In this document: one piece after another, positions 15,865 through 24,554 of the stretch
Layout: every line of letters begins with the position of its first letter
Position numbering within the stretch: the first letter of the stretch is position 1
Origin: Flavobacteriaceae bacterium CRH
Lineage (GTDB): Bacteria; Bacteroidota; Bacteroidia; Flavobacteriales; Flavobacteriaceae
Assembly: GCA_001507425.1 (NCBI GenBank)
Contig: LMAJ01000016.1
Location: forward strand, 1 to 64,000
Direction of reading: 5' to 3'
Length of the DNA: 64,000 bases
The notes under the pieces: model-generated
The model's input: the letters and a program-made list of their open reading frames with translations, nothing else
Databases searched by the model: none
What the model was told of the DNA's origin: nothing
Program-made: the position numbers and the translations under genes

Positions 15865-16713
15865 CTATTCACGGAATTTTTTCCGAAAAGCAAGTGGCGT
15901 TACTCCCGTAATTTTTTTGAATAATCTTGAAAAGTAAGTATGATCTTCGTATCCTAACATAAAAGCGATTTCTTTTACTTCATTTTCGGTATAATACAAT
16001 AATCGCTGTGCTTCTGTAATCATAGCGTTTTGCAGCCAGTAGGTCACCGATTTTCCTGTTGAAGCATTTACACAATCGTTTAAATGTGAGGTTGTAATAT
16101 TTAATTTCTTTGCAAAATAAGAAGGACTTTCTAAAAAACTATGTTCTGAAAGTAACTTTTTGAAATTGGCATAAATTAACCCTGATTGGTTTTTTAATTC
16201 CTTTATCTGATTATTTGAGCCTGAATATATGTTTGCCAAATTATAAACCAAGGCATTAAAAAGGCCGTTAATAATTTGTGCTCTGTTAGGATTTGAACTT
16301 TTAAACGAGCGATGCAGTAAATAAATAGTATCTAAAAGTTCTTCATGATACGTCGGGTCAATTGTATTGACCTGTTCTGATATTTTTAAATTCTGAAAAA
16401 TCTCAATACAGTTATTAGGAATAAGGAACGGCGCTAGACCTATGTAATATCCCGCTGCATCTGGTGAACCATCCTGACCGTGATGAATTTGAAGCGGTTT
16501 TATCATCATTACGTTAATCGGATTTATTTCGATATCAATCATATCGCATTTAATGACGGCCTGTCCTTTTGTAAGTACAAAAAATATAAAAAAATCATCG
16601 CGATGCGCCTCTAATTTGTCATCAAAATTGGCTAAATCTTCAGCAGAATGATAGGCAATAAAAATACCGCCAACAGCTTCAGGACTTTGATTGTATATGG
16701 GTATTTTTTTCAA
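15865..16713 (-). CDS. AraC family transcriptional regulator
   Basis: The 282-residue protein has an N-terminal cupin-like sensing half (residues about 20-120) and a C-terminal double helix-turn-helix with KKLNITTSHLNDCVNASTGK and the signature IAFMLGYEDHTYFSRLFKKI (residues about 245-270). The only upstream in-frame start is TTG at 16713, read as KKIPIYNQSPEAVGG; no ATG precedes the sensing domain. It is followed by the siderophore-interacting protein, so iron or siderophore control is possible but not shown by sequence. Confidence 0.87.
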   Translation of the reverse strand: MKKIPIYNQSPEAVGGIFIAYHSAEDLANFDDKLEAHRDDFFIFFVLTKGQAVIKCDMIDIEINPINVMMIKPLQIHHGQDGSPDAAGYYIGLAPFLIPNNCIEIFQNLKISEQVNTIDPTYHEELLDTIYLLHRSFKSSNPNRAQIINGLFNALVYNLANIYSGSNNQIKELKNQSGLIYANFKKLLSEHSFLESPSYFAKKLNITTSHLNDCVNASTGKSVTYWLQNAMITEAQRLLYYTENEVKEIAFMLGYEDHTYFSRLFKKITGVTPLAFRKKFRE

Positions 16714-16773
16714 GGATTTTTAGTTTATTATAAAATAATTTTCACCATTCACTTCACTCTTTTCGCTTCACTC

Positions 16774-16829
16774 TTTACTCTTTACTCTTCACTCTTCACT
16801 CTTCACTCTTCACTCTTCACTCTTCACTC
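16774..16829. repeat. Heptanucleotide tandem repeat (TTYACTC)
   Basis: Eight consecutive 7-bp units are present: two TTTACTC, then six TTCACTC. More degenerate units continue upstream to about 16745. The MarR stop codon (16817-16819, minus strand) lies inside a unit, so the last residues KSEE of that protein are encoded by the repeat. Confidence 0.85.
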
Positions 16830-17296
16830 TTCAACTGCAAGCCTCTTTGCAAAAAACTCTGGTGCATAATCTTATTTTCTGCTTCATTAATGGCCTGGAG
16901 TAAATTGTTTTGGTTATCAGCAATATCACTTAGAACGGTTGTCATTACAGCCCAAACGGGTTTCATTTTTAAAATAAGCTCCTGCCCTTTTGCTGTAAGC
17001 TGCAAGAGTCGTTTTCGTTCATCGATTTTGTCTTTTTTAGAACGAATAAGTTTTTGTTTTTCTAACTCTTTCAATAAACTGATAGTCGAAGGATGTGTGT
17101 AACCAATTTCATTGGCAATTTCAACAACGCTCAAAACATCTTTATGATATAAAGTATAAATTACAGGAAACCATTTAGGTTCAAATTCAATTCCGTATTC
17201 TTTGTAAAGTAACGCTCCGTCTTTGCGTAATTGTTCGCTCAAGCGCTGCAATCGCGTTGAAATGGCTAAAATTCCTGATTTATCAATTATATTCAT
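16817..17296 (-). CDS. MarR family transcriptional regulator
   Basis: The 159-residue winged-helix regulator has the MarR core: LSVVEIANEIGYTHPSTISLLKELEKQKLI for the recognition helix, then the wing KKDKIDERKRLLQLTAKG. It overlaps the upstream GNAT gene by four bases (ATGA), so they form one operon with the acetyltransferase first. A palindromic site at 17814-17830 upstream of that operon is the likely autoregulatory operator. The C-terminal residues come from a heptamer repeat tract. The inducing ligand is unknown. Confidence 0.88.
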   Translation of the reverse strand: MNIIDKSGILAISTRLQRLSEQLRKDGALLYKEYGIEFEPKWFPVIYTLYHKDVLSVVEIANEIGYTHPSTISLLKELEKQKLIRSKKDKIDERKRLLQLTAKGQELILKMKPVWAVMTTVLSDIADNQNNLLQAINEAENKIMHQSFLQRGLQLKSEE

Positions 17297-17790
17297 TTTT
17301 GTTCTTTTAGGTTTAAATGGCAGAAAACATTGTCTGCGCTCATTAACGGAAATGCTTTTGGAAGCAATTCTTTTTCGATGCGTACAAAATGATTTCTTTC
17401 ATAAAATCGCAAAGCAGCTTCTAATACGGAGACTGTTCCCAAATATAAATCATCGATTCCATTTTCTGTACAATATTCAATTAAAGTCTCTAACAATTTT
17501 TGGGCAATAGAGAATTCTTTTCCGCGAAATTCCTTTTTTACAAACATTTTCCTGATAGCTGCTGCGTTGTCATTAAATTTGATTAAAGCAATTGTGCCTA
17601 CCAATTCATCATTTATAAAAGCGCCAAGAAATATGCCGCCGCCAGCATAATAAAATTCCTTTATATCCAGTAAATCAGGCTGGTCTTGCAAAGTAATCGC
17701 AATATTAAATTCTTTTTGCTGAATGTTCAATACTAAATCTATAACAGCATTTGCATGTTGATTTTCGATTGCGATAATAACTGGTTTCAT
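17293..17790 (-). CDS. GNAT family N-acetyltransferase
   Basis: The 165-residue protein has the GNAT fold: ELVGTIALIKFNDNAAAIRKMFV for strands 3-4, then FRGKEFSIAQKLLE as the acetyl-CoA pyrophosphate loop (variant of R/Q-x-x-G-x-A), and a C-terminal RFYERNHFVRI. It transfers an acetyl group from acetyl-CoA to an unknown amine. It is the first gene of a two-gene operon with MarR, a combination often seen when the acetyltransferase modifies a toxic compound sensed by the MarR. Confidence 0.85.
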   Translation of the reverse strand: MKPVIIAIENQHANAVIDLVLNIQQKEFNIAITLQDQPDLLDIKEFYYAGGGIFLGAFINDELVGTIALIKFNDNAAAIRKMFVKKEFRGKEFSIAQKLLETLIEYCTENGIDDLYLGTVSVLEAALRFYERNHFVRIEKELLPKAFPLMSADNVFCHLNLKEQK

Positions 17791-17813
17791 AGTTTTTATT
17801 TTTACAATACAAA

Positions 17814-17830
17814 ACTACGTAGTTAACTAC
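17814..17830. promoter_or_regulatory. Candidate MarR operator
   Basis: GTAGTTAACTAC at 17819-17830 is a perfect palindrome, and ACTACGTAGT at 17814-17823 overlaps it as another. The site is 24 bases upstream of the GNAT start codon, where repressor binding would block the operon. Confidence 0.65.
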
Positions 17831-17956
17831 ATAAAAACAAATTTATTATTACAAGTTATATGTTAAAAGTGAGAAGTTAAATATTTGAAGCTGCAGGAAA
17901 TTAAAATCTTTTGATTTAATTATAACCTTTAAAGTCTAACATTTAACTTCTAATTC

Positions 17957-18280
17957 TTAGCCCTTAATTTCTAAGGTTTCAATTAACCCTTCTTTTAGCG
18001 TAGCATGATATTTCAGGGCAATTGGGCTTCCCGGAAATGTACCGGAAACATTTACAGTCAAAATACTTTCCTGATTTACAATTTCATACGAAAGTGTTTC
18101 TAATTGAGATTTGTATTTAGCATTCGTTTGTTCGTTCCATTTCCGGATCGCTTCTCTGCCCTGATGTTTTTCACCTTCGTCAAAAACGATGGCTTCGGGG
18201 GCAAAACAATTTGCGTATTCGGTTGTATTAAACTTGTTTTGCGCTTTAACTAAATCGGATAAAATAATAGGTAAGTTCAT
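17957..18280 (-). CDS. SnoaL-like / NTF2-fold protein
   Basis: The 107-residue protein has the one-domain NTF2 cone fold: an N-terminal helix with KAQNKFNTTEYANCFAPEAI, then KHQGREAIRKWNEQTN, followed by beta strands ending TLKEGLIETLEI. Proteins of this family act as small-molecule isomerases, hydrolases or binding proteins; no catalytic residue set can be assigned. It begins 28 bases after the SDR at 18309 on the same strand, so both are likely in one HxlR-linked operon. Confidence 0.75.
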   Translation of the reverse strand: MNLPIILSDLVKAQNKFNTTEYANCFAPEAIVFDEGEKHQGREAIRKWNEQTNAKYKSQLETLSYEIVNQESILTVNVSGTFPGSPIALKYHATLKEGLIETLEIKG

Positions 18281-18308
18281 TTTTTAATTTTTAAAATTTA
18301 TATAAAAT

Positions 18309-19109
18309 TTAAATGGTCGGAATCGTTCCTCCATCAATAACATATTCTGTTCCTGTAAGATAGCCTGCTCGGGGCGAAACTAAAAAACCCACAAATTCAG
18401 CTACTTCTTCTGGCTGTGCTGGTCTTCCAAACGGAATTCCGCCAAGAGAATCCATAACGCTTTTCGCCGCTTCTTCAATAGAACTGTTAGCACTTTCGGC
18501 AATTCGTTCTATCATTCTGGTTGAAGATGTCGTCATAATCCAGCCTGGAGAAACGGTTAAAACACGAATTCCTTTTGGAGAAACTTCTTTAGACAAACCT
18601 TTACTGTAGTTGATAAGTCCGGCTTTAGCTGCGGCATAAGGTAAAGTAGAATCAAACAAAGGTAATTTGCCTTGTATAGAAGCAATGTGAATAATTACAC
18701 CGGATTTCTGTGCTATCATCGTTGGCAGAAAACCTCTGTCTAAACGAACGGGCGCGAGTAAATTGGCCTGAATGGTATTTTCCCAATCTTCATCATTCAA
18801 TACAGAAAACCCACCACCCGGAGTTTCTGAACTGCCAAGATTATTGACCAGAATATCAATTCTTTGATACTTTTGTAAAACTTCATTTATTACTTTTTGA
18901 GATCCTTCCGGTTTACTAAGATCTGCTGCTACAAAGTGAAAATCATTATTTTCATCTTCATTTTCGGGTTTGTTTCTTGCCGTTATAATTAAGGTTGCTC
19001 CCGCTTTTAATAATCGTGTTGCAATAGCTTTTCCGGCTCCTTTTGTTCCTCCGGTTACTAAAGCAATTTTGCCTGATAATTCGTTTTCGAAATTGAATGT
19101 GTCTTTCAT
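18309..19109 (-). CDS. SDR family oxidoreductase
   Basis: This is a 266-residue short-chain dehydrogenase. The glycine motif GGTKGAG is at residues 20-26, the unusual NNLG at 89-92 replaces NNAG, and Y158/K162 lie in YAAAK. R45 near the second strand end suggests NADPH. It is divergent from the HxlR regulator at 19233 and cotranscribed with the SnoaL-like gene. A role in metabolising a compound sensed by the regulator is likely but unnamed. Confidence 0.88.
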   Translation of the reverse strand: MKDTFNFENELSGKIALVTGGTKGAGKAIATRLLKAGATLIITARNKPENEDENNDFHFVAADLSKPEGSQKVINEVLQKYQRIDILVNNLGSSETPGGGFSVLNDEDWENTIQANLLAPVRLDRGFLPTMIAQKSGVIIHIASIQGKLPLFDSTLPYAAAKAGLINYSKGLSKEVSPKGIRVLTVSPGWIMTTSSTRMIERIAESANSSIEEAAKSVMDSLGGIPFGRPAQPEEVAEFVGFLVSPRAGYLTGTEYVIDGGTIPTI

Positions 19110-19172
19110 ATTATGTTTATTTTTTACAAAATTGGGTTATATAACACATTGATACAAGTACGGTAAATCGAA

Positions 19173-19228
19173 TTGCATAGTGATAATTTTATCCCTATTG
19201 CAGGCTTTAGAATATTAGGTTAAATTTG
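19173..19228 (+). promoter_or_regulatory. HxlR/SDR divergent promoter with imperfect palindrome
   Basis: TGCATAGTGATAA (19174-19186) and TTATCCCTATTGCA (19189-19202) form an imperfect inverted repeat between the two genes. TAAATTTG at 19221-19228 is a consensus -7 box only four bases before the HxlR ATG, so the transcript would be leaderless or nearly so. Confidence 0.5.
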
Positions 19229-19232
19229 TAGA

Positions 19233-19586
19233 ATGCAGACAAGAAAAATTCCACTAAACCTTAATTGCGGACTAGATCTCATTGCCGAAGTACTTTATGG
19301 CAAATGGAAAATACGTTTGTTATGGTTTATTAATCAAGGACATAAAAGACCAAGCGAACTCCAGCGCAAAATTCCTGATGCGTCGAGACGGGTACTTCAT
19401 ATTCAGTTGAATGAACTGGAAAAACACGAACTGATTTCGAAAATTATTTATCCGGTGGTTCCTCCAAAAGTTGAATACAGCCTTACTGAATTTGGAGAAA
19501 CATTAATTCCTGTTATTGCCACTTTAGGAAATTGGGGCGATATGAATGAGGACAGATTGCGATCAGTAATTACAAAAGAAGTGTAA
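19233..19586 (+). CDS. HxlR family transcriptional regulator
   Basis: The 117-residue regulator has NCGLDLIAEVLYGKWKIRLLW with C12 in the sensor position before the GKWK helix. The recognition region DASRRVLHIQLNELEKHELI and the wing VVPPKVEYSLTEFG follow. It is divergent from the SDR/SnoaL operon and abuts the convergent desaturase gene with only one base between the stop codons. The four HxlR proteins of this window are not close copies of each other. Confidence 0.9.
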   Translation: MQTRKIPLNLNCGLDLIAEVLYGKWKIRLLWFINQGHKRPSELQRKIPDASRRVLHIQLNELEKHELISKIIYPVVPPKVEYSLTEFGETLIPVIATLGNWGDMNEDRLRSVITKEV

Positions 19587-19587
19587 G

Positions 19588-20691
19588 TTATATTTCTCCC
19601 GTCATTAGAATATTTTCTTTTACTCCATTGTTTTTCAGCATTCTGAAATGCGAACGCACTGCATGATAAAATGGATAGGAAGTGTAAGGAAGATTATATT
19701 GTTTGGCGTATCGTTTAATTATGGGCGTGATATAAGGATAATAGGTATGTCCTACTCCCGGAAAAAGGTGATGTGCCACATGGTGCGTAAATCCTCCGTA
19801 TAAAAAATTAGCCAGTTTGCTGTCTGTGCTAAAATCTTTAGTTACCGTCATTTGATGTACTGCCCAGGTATTTGATAGATTTCCGTTTTCATCGGTAAGC
19901 GGAAACTGTGCATCTTCATCAACATGCGTAGATACAAGTGCTACTACGCCCACGATACTTGCGCAAAGATGCATCGTAATCCAGGCACTTAATACTAAAT
20001 ACCAAGGCTGCTTTAGTATGAGCATTGGAAGAAATAATATATAAAAAAGATTAATCGCTTTTGCAACAAACAACCTGTAGATTTCTTTCTTCGGAATTTT
20101 TTCCACTACTTTTTTGACATAGTTATCTTTCTTCCCAAAAAAATCTTTAAAGTCTCTAACGTAAATCCAATTTAAACTATAAAGCGGATAAATAAACCAC
20201 ATATAAATGTGTTGGTATTTATGATAATTGAACCACGGACTGGTTGGAAAAATCCTTACAATATCGCTTTGTTTGAGGTCAACATCCCAATCGGCAATAT
20301 TGGTGTATGCATGATGAAGGCCAATATGCCGCCGTATCCAAAGCCAGTGATTGCTGCCAAAAAGCTCTAGTGAATAAGTAAACCATTCGTTGTGTTTTGG
20401 TTTTTTAAACAATGCCCCGTGCGCAGCGTCGTGAAATGCATTTATAAAAAGCACGATCATTGTAATGCCGCACAAAATATAAAAAAGGAAGAGTAATAAC
20501 GTATTGTTTCCAAATAACAATACGCACGTATAAAACAGAAAAAAGAGCATTAAAAGTCCAAATGACTTCAATATATTAATCAGGTACAGTGATGAATTTT
20601 TTAAAACGGTTTCTTTCACTTCTTGTTGCAGCATTTTAAAAAAATCATCAGTACCGGGTTTAAGATAAACCGGGCGTTTCAATTTTTCCAT
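19588..20691 (-). CDS. Membrane fatty acid desaturase
   Basis: The 367-residue integral membrane protein has the three histidine boxes of acyl-lipid desaturases: HDAAH (87-91), HIGLHH (122-127) and HHVAHH (303-308). Hydrophobic segments lie around 45-85 and 215-255. The boxes bind the di-iron centre that inserts a double bond into membrane lipid acyl chains, or hydroxylates them, using oxygen. It is similar in layout to the linoleoyl-CoA (delta-6 type) desaturase group. It has its own promoter region (20692-20960) and is convergent with HxlR. Confidence 0.88.
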   Translation of the reverse strand: MEKLKRPVYLKPGTDDFFKMLQQEVKETVLKNSSLYLINILKSFGLLMLFFLFYTCVLLFGNNTLLLFLFYILCGITMIVLFINAFHDAAHGALFKKPKHNEWFTYSLELFGSNHWLWIRRHIGLHHAYTNIADWDVDLKQSDIVRIFPTSPWFNYHKYQHIYMWFIYPLYSLNWIYVRDFKDFFGKKDNYVKKVVEKIPKKEIYRLFVAKAINLFYILFLPMLILKQPWYLVLSAWITMHLCASIVGVVALVSTHVDEDAQFPLTDENGNLSNTWAVHQMTVTKDFSTDSKLANFLYGGFTHHVAHHLFPGVGHTYYPYITPIIKRYAKQYNLPYTSYPFYHAVRSHFRMLKNNGVKENILMTGEI

Positions 20692-20881
20692 AATGGGTAT
20701 TGGCTAGAAATTGCTGTATCAAATTTATTAAAAATCTTACAATTAATGATTCATTTTACAGATTATTTCAAACATAAAGAATTGTTTATTAGTTTTTTAC
20801 AATCATTTATTTATAGAATGATTTATGGGAATTTCGGTTGTGAAGAAATAAAACTTATAATTTTAATTACTGATTAAAAGC
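20692..20881. other. AT-rich gap between desaturase and LLM genes
   Basis: This holds the desaturase promoter on the minus strand. A plus-strand frame of about 44 codons from 20743 to 20877 ends just before the hairpin at 20883. It shows no family resemblance and is not called as a gene. Confidence 0.3.
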
Positions 20882-20882
20882 G

Positions 20883-20917
20883 AGACAAAGAGGATACTTT
20901 TTGTCTTGTTTTTTTAT
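20883..20917 (+). terminator. Terminator-like hairpin
   Basis: AGACAAA (20883-20889) pairs with TTTGTCT (20900-20906), followed by a run of T. No convincing gene ends just upstream on the plus strand, so it may insulate the LLM gene or terminate antisense transcription. Confidence 0.45.
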
Positions 20918-20961
20918 ATTAACAGTAAGTAAAAAAAACAGTTTTTTAATATCTTTACTAA

Positions 20962-21990
20962 ATGATAGAAATAGGAATAGACAGTTTTGCTTCGGCAATG
21001 TATGGCGACAACAACTCTTTAAGCAGTGTTGACGCTATGGAGCAATTGCTTCAGAGAATTGAACTTGCCGATCAGGTTGGGCTTCATGTTTTTGGAATTG
21101 GAGAACACCATAAAAAAGAATTTTTAGATTCGGCTACAGCAGTAATACTTAGCGCTGCTGCTTCAAGAACAAAAAACATACGATTAGCGAGTGCCGTTAA
21201 CGTTTTAAGTGCTGCAGATCCGGTTCGGGTTTATCAGGAGTATGCCACTTTAGATTTAATTTCCAAAGGAAGAGCAGAAATCGTTGTAGGCCGCGGATCT
21301 TCTATTGAAGCTTATCCCCTTTTCGGATTTAATCTGAACGATTACGATGCGCTTTTTAAAGAAAAACTAGACTTATTATTACAAATTAGAGATAATGAAT
21401 TTGTAACCTGGTCGGGAAAATTTCGTCCTGAAATTAATAATCTTCCGGTTTATCCGAGAGCCTTACAGGAAAAATTACCTATTTGGTTAGGCGTTGGCGG
21501 AACTCCTGAATCTTTTATTCGCGCAGGATCGCTTGGTTTGCCTTTGATGGTTGCGGTGATTGGTGGACAAACACATCGTTTTCGTCCATTGATCGATTTA
21601 TATCGTGAAGCTGGTCAGGCTGCAGGATATAAACCCGAAGAGCTTAAAGTTGGCTTGCATTCTCCGGGATATGTTTCAGGAACAAATGAAAAAGCAATCG
21701 AAGAATATTATCCGGGTTATGCTGAACTTTGGACAAAATTAGGATTGGAACGCGGATGGCCTCCTGTAACAAAAGACAAATTTAATGCCCTTATCGATAA
21801 ACAAGGTGTTTTAGTTTTAGGAAGCCCTGAACAAGTGGCGGAGAAAATTCTGCGTCACAGTGAATCCCTTGGTGGCATTTCGAGGTTTACATTTCAAATG
21901 GATAATGCCGGACTTACCCATACTCAATTAATGAGTTCAATAGAATTTATCGGAACAAAAGTGATTCCATTAATTCAAAAGGCTAATTAA
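20962..21990 (+). CDS. LLM class flavin-dependent oxidoreductase
   Basis: The 342-residue TIM-barrel protein has the luciferase-like monooxygenase signature: GEHHKKEFLDSATAVILSAAASRT (around residues 49-72), then VRVYQEYATLDLISKGRAEIVVGRGS, and PIWLGVGGTPESF for the flavin-binding loop. Members oxidise or reduce aldehydes and other small molecules with reduced FMN. TATCTTTA at 20950-20957, four bases before the ATG, could be a -7 box with a leaderless start. An interspersed repeat follows directly. Confidence 0.9.
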   Translation: MIEIGIDSFASAMYGDNNSLSSVDAMEQLLQRIELADQVGLHVFGIGEHHKKEFLDSATAVILSAAASRTKNIRLASAVNVLSAADPVRVYQEYATLDLISKGRAEIVVGRGSSIEAYPLFGFNLNDYDALFKEKLDLLLQIRDNEFVTWSGKFRPEINNLPVYPRALQEKLPIWLGVGGTPESFIRAGSLGLPLMVAVIGGQTHRFRPLIDLYREAGQAAGYKPEELKVGLHSPGYVSGTNEKAIEEYYPGYAELWTKLGLERGWPPVTKDKFNALIDKQGVLVLGSPEQVAEKILRHSESLGGISRFTFQMDNAGLTHTQLMSSIEFIGTKVIPLIQKAN

Positions 21991-21993
21991 TTT

Positions 21994-22131
21994 AACAAAT
22001 AGAAACATAGATTTTATAGATTAAAAGAAGGCGTTTCACTTATATAAAAGGCACATAGCGATCTATGTGAAAGAAATGTATTTCTTATTTACCTCTTTTT
22101 TAAACGTATAAAATCTATGTTTCTATGTGTT
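21994..22131. repeat. Interspersed inverted repeat, CTATGTTTCTATGTGTT family, full copy
   Basis: A 25-nt left arm (21994-22018) is nearly perfectly matched in inverse orientation at 22107-22131. Inside lies a second perfect hairpin, CACATAG (22052-22058) and CTATGTG (22063-22069), and the segment GGCGTTTCACTTATA shared with the copy at 58839-58969. It separates the convergent LLM and antiporter genes. Confidence 0.8.
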
Positions 22132-22150
22132 TAATTTTTAATTTATTCAG

Positions 22151-23752
22151 TTAATCCTCATGCATTTCCATCCATAAACGGGTTTCTTCAAGATCGAGTT
22201 CTTTTTCTATCTTTCTGAAAATTTCTTCATTTACAGATCCTTTTTTATGCATAACTTCTAATTTAGCTCTTTCTACATTCAGTAAATCAATTTGTAGTCT
22301 CGTAAAATCATTAAAGATCTCCCCTCCCATTACATTTCCTTTTCCAAAAAAATTAGCCGGAAGTTCTGTCCTTTGCAAACGATTAAACTTTACTTCATAT
22401 TTACTTTTGATATTATGTAGCAAGTCATCATTCAATAATGAAAATTTATCTTCGATATAGGTAATGGTTTCTGAAACAATAATATTTCTAATTTCATATT
22501 CTTCGGCTAATATAGAATAAGGCTGTAATTTTAGTTTTTTAATTACCCACGGAAGCGTTAATCCCTGAATAACCAGTGTAGAAAGTATTACACAGAAAAC
22601 AAGGTAAATAATCAGGTTTCTTAACGGAAATTCTTCATTATCATTAACGGTTAATGGAAGCGCCAATGCTGCTGCCATAGAAACAACGCCACGCATTCCC
22701 GCCCATCCAAAAACCAGCATATTTCGATAATCAAATTCTTCATTAAGCCTTATTTTTTTACTGATAAACCTTGGAAGCAAAGTTGCCGGAAGAACCCACA
22801 AAAACCGAACTAAAATCACAACCAAACTTACCGCGCCTCCCCAAATAAACAAAGACATTCCGGAATAATGGCCGATTCCAGAAATAATAGCACGCAACTG
22901 AAGCCCGATTAAAATGAATATTAAACCGTTTAAAATATTCGTAAGAACGCTCCATATTGTATTGGTCATGATACGGCTTTCATGCGTAAAAATAGTACCT
23001 GATCTTGCCGAAAGATATAAACCTGTTGTCACAACAGCCAAAACACCCGAACATTCAAAATGCTCTGCAATTAAATACGAAGCAAAAGGGGTTAATAATG
23101 TAAGTGTTGCTTCGATAACATCGTCGCAAACAAATTTTTTATGAATAATACTCATTGCAAAACCAACGACTAAACCAATCACAATACCTAATGTCGACAT
23201 GATAAAGAAATTCAATCCTGCCTGCCAAAGCACAAAATTACCAGCTGTAATAGCAGTAAGTGCATATTTATAAGCTACAAGTCCACTGGCGTCATTCAGT
23301 AAACTTTCGCCTTCAAGAACCGCAATAAGTCTGGGATGTAATCCTAAACCTTTTGTAATAGCTGTTGCCGAAACTGCATCCGGAGGAGAAACAATGGCTC
23401 CGAGCAAAAATGCCAATGGCCATGAAATATCTTCTATAAGCCAATGCGCGGCAACTGCTACAGCAAAAGTTGTAAAAAAAACCAAACCAACGGCAGCAAG
23501 TGTTATGGGACGAATGGTTTGTTTAAATTCAGACCAGCTGGTATACCAGGCAGCGTTGTATAAAAGCGGAGGTAAAAAGATAATAAAAACTACTTCAGGA
23601 TTTAATGCAATTACAGGAAGTCCGGGTATAATACTAATCGCAACACCACAAAGTACAAGCACAATTGGAACCGGAAAATTATATCTTTTACTTAAAAGAC
23701 TCAGGAATGCTACCCCGAACAACAACATGATTATTACTGTAATATTTTCCAT
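22151..23752 (-). CDS. Na+/H+ antiporter, CPA1 (NhaP/YjcE) type
   Basis: The 533-residue protein has about 12 hydrophobic segments in its first 400 residues, then a cytoplasmic tail of about 130 charged residues. The conserved core is present: GAIVSPPDAVSATAI (residues about 119-133) and EGESLLNDASGLVAY (about 147-161), including the ND pair used for cation and proton binding. It exchanges Na+ (or K+) for protons across the inner membrane for pH and salt balance. It is monocistronic and convergent with the LLM gene. Confidence 0.9.
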   Translation of the reverse strand: MENITVIIMLLFGVAFLSLLSKRYNFPVPIVLVLCGVAISIIPGLPVIALNPEVVFIIFLPPLLYNAAWYTSWSEFKQTIRPITLAAVGLVFFTTFAVAVAAHWLIEDISWPLAFLLGAIVSPPDAVSATAITKGLGLHPRLIAVLEGESLLNDASGLVAYKYALTAITAGNFVLWQAGLNFFIMSTLGIVIGLVVGFAMSIIHKKFVCDDVIEATLTLLTPFASYLIAEHFECSGVLAVVTTGLYLSARSGTIFTHESRIMTNTIWSVLTNILNGLIFILIGLQLRAIISGIGHYSGMSLFIWGGAVSLVVILVRFLWVLPATLLPRFISKKIRLNEEFDYRNMLVFGWAGMRGVVSMAAALALPLTVNDNEEFPLRNLIIYLVFCVILSTLVIQGLTLPWVIKKLKLQPYSILAEEYEIRNIIVSETITYIEDKFSLLNDDLLHNIKSKYEVKFNRLQRTELPANFFGKGNVMGGEIFNDFTRLQIDLLNVERAKLEVMHKKGSVNEEIFRKIEKELDLEETRLWMEMHED

Positions 23753-23870
23753 TTAACTGATTCTCTTTGGTTTTGGCTTATTTTGTTAATGACAATTATT
23801 TCTTAATTGATGGGTACTAATATAGTATTTTATGGTAATTATACAGAACTTTTGAGATGCAAAACAAAAA

Positions 23871-23896
23871 AAACGCCTCAATTACTTGAGGCGTTT
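23871..23896 (-). terminator. Terminator of the gene at 23916
   Basis: AAACGCCTCAA and TTGAGGCGTTT form a perfect 11-bp stem around TTAC, flanked by A and T runs. The stem is almost identical to the one at 24555-24580. Confidence 0.85.
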
Positions 23897-23915
23897 TAAA
23901 GTCATGTTTAGTTAA

Positions 23916-24419
23916 TTAGTGGCGATCTTTATCATTTTTATGATTTTGACCTTTGTTAGAATTTCCATTAGATTTATGTGAATTATCTTTATTAGAATTT
24001 CCGTTTTGTGGTTTTTGTTTGTTTCCTGATTTATTTTGTTTGTCCGGTTTGTTTCCTCTGTTTTTTTGAGGTTTTCCTTTATATCCTTTTGGATAATTTT
24101 TTACGTGTTTTTTATGATATGCATAAGGAGCATCTCCTCTATAATCATTTAAAACAACTTTGTAGCCATCATAAAGATCATATTGCCCATATCTTGAAGG
24201 CAATCTGTTTGCACGTGCCCAATTACCGTTATTGTCATAAATAAACTGACTTTTGGTTACATCATAATATACATCGATATCAGGCAAATAGTAATATCTG
24301 CTATCATCGTTTCCTTCCGGTCCCCAACTTGGTGGAGTACCAATATTTACATTTATCGATACCTGAGCGTGAGACATTACACCCATCAGGAGCATTAAAG
24401 CTAGGACTAATTTTTTCAT
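23916..24419 (-). CDS. Exported basic Asn/Lys-rich protein of unknown function
   Basis: The start at 24419 gives a 167-residue protein with a clear signal peptide (KKLVLALMLLMGVMSHAQ). An upstream in-frame ATG at 24491 would bury this signal behind 24 residues and is rejected. The mature part begins with a WGPEGNDDSRYYYLPDIDVY stretch seen in Bacteroidota exported proteins, then a Tyr-rich region. It ends in about 60 residues of low-complexity Lys/Asn/Gly/Gln sequence. The tail suggests a disordered, positively charged, surface-associated protein. No function can be named. Terminators flank it, so it is monocistronic. Confidence 0.75.
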   Translation of the reverse strand: MKKLVLALMLLMGVMSHAQVSINVNIGTPPSWGPEGNDDSRYYYLPDIDVYYDVTKSQFIYDNNGNWARANRLPSRYGQYDLYDGYKVVLNDYRGDAPYAYHKKHVKNYPKGYKGKPQKNRGNKPDKQNKSGNKQKPQNGNSNKDNSHKSNGNSNKGQNHKNDKDRH

Positions 24420-24554
24420 TTTTGTGGTATTAGTGTTAATTAATTTAAACAATGCGAAAGTAGTGCCAATATTTAGTTTTATACTATTCATTATACCGAA
24501 ACGCTATACCAATCGACGAACAGTCACTTTTAACCGACAGGATGTTTTATAAAA

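Noticed and set aside
16774..16829. Short regular repeats as a CRISPR-like array
   Set aside because: Units are 7 bp with no spacers; a simple tandem repeat.
20743..20877. Possible 44-codon plus-strand gene before a terminator-like hairpin
   Set aside because: No recognisable motif and very AT-rich; probably chance, noted because the hairpin follows directly.
22914..23144. Plus-strand frame inside the antiporter gene
   Set aside because: Antisense shadow of a well-supported membrane protein gene with no own features.
24420..24491. Upstream ATG for the exported basic protein
   Set aside because: It would place 24 residues before a perfect signal peptide; ATG at 24419 is far more likely.
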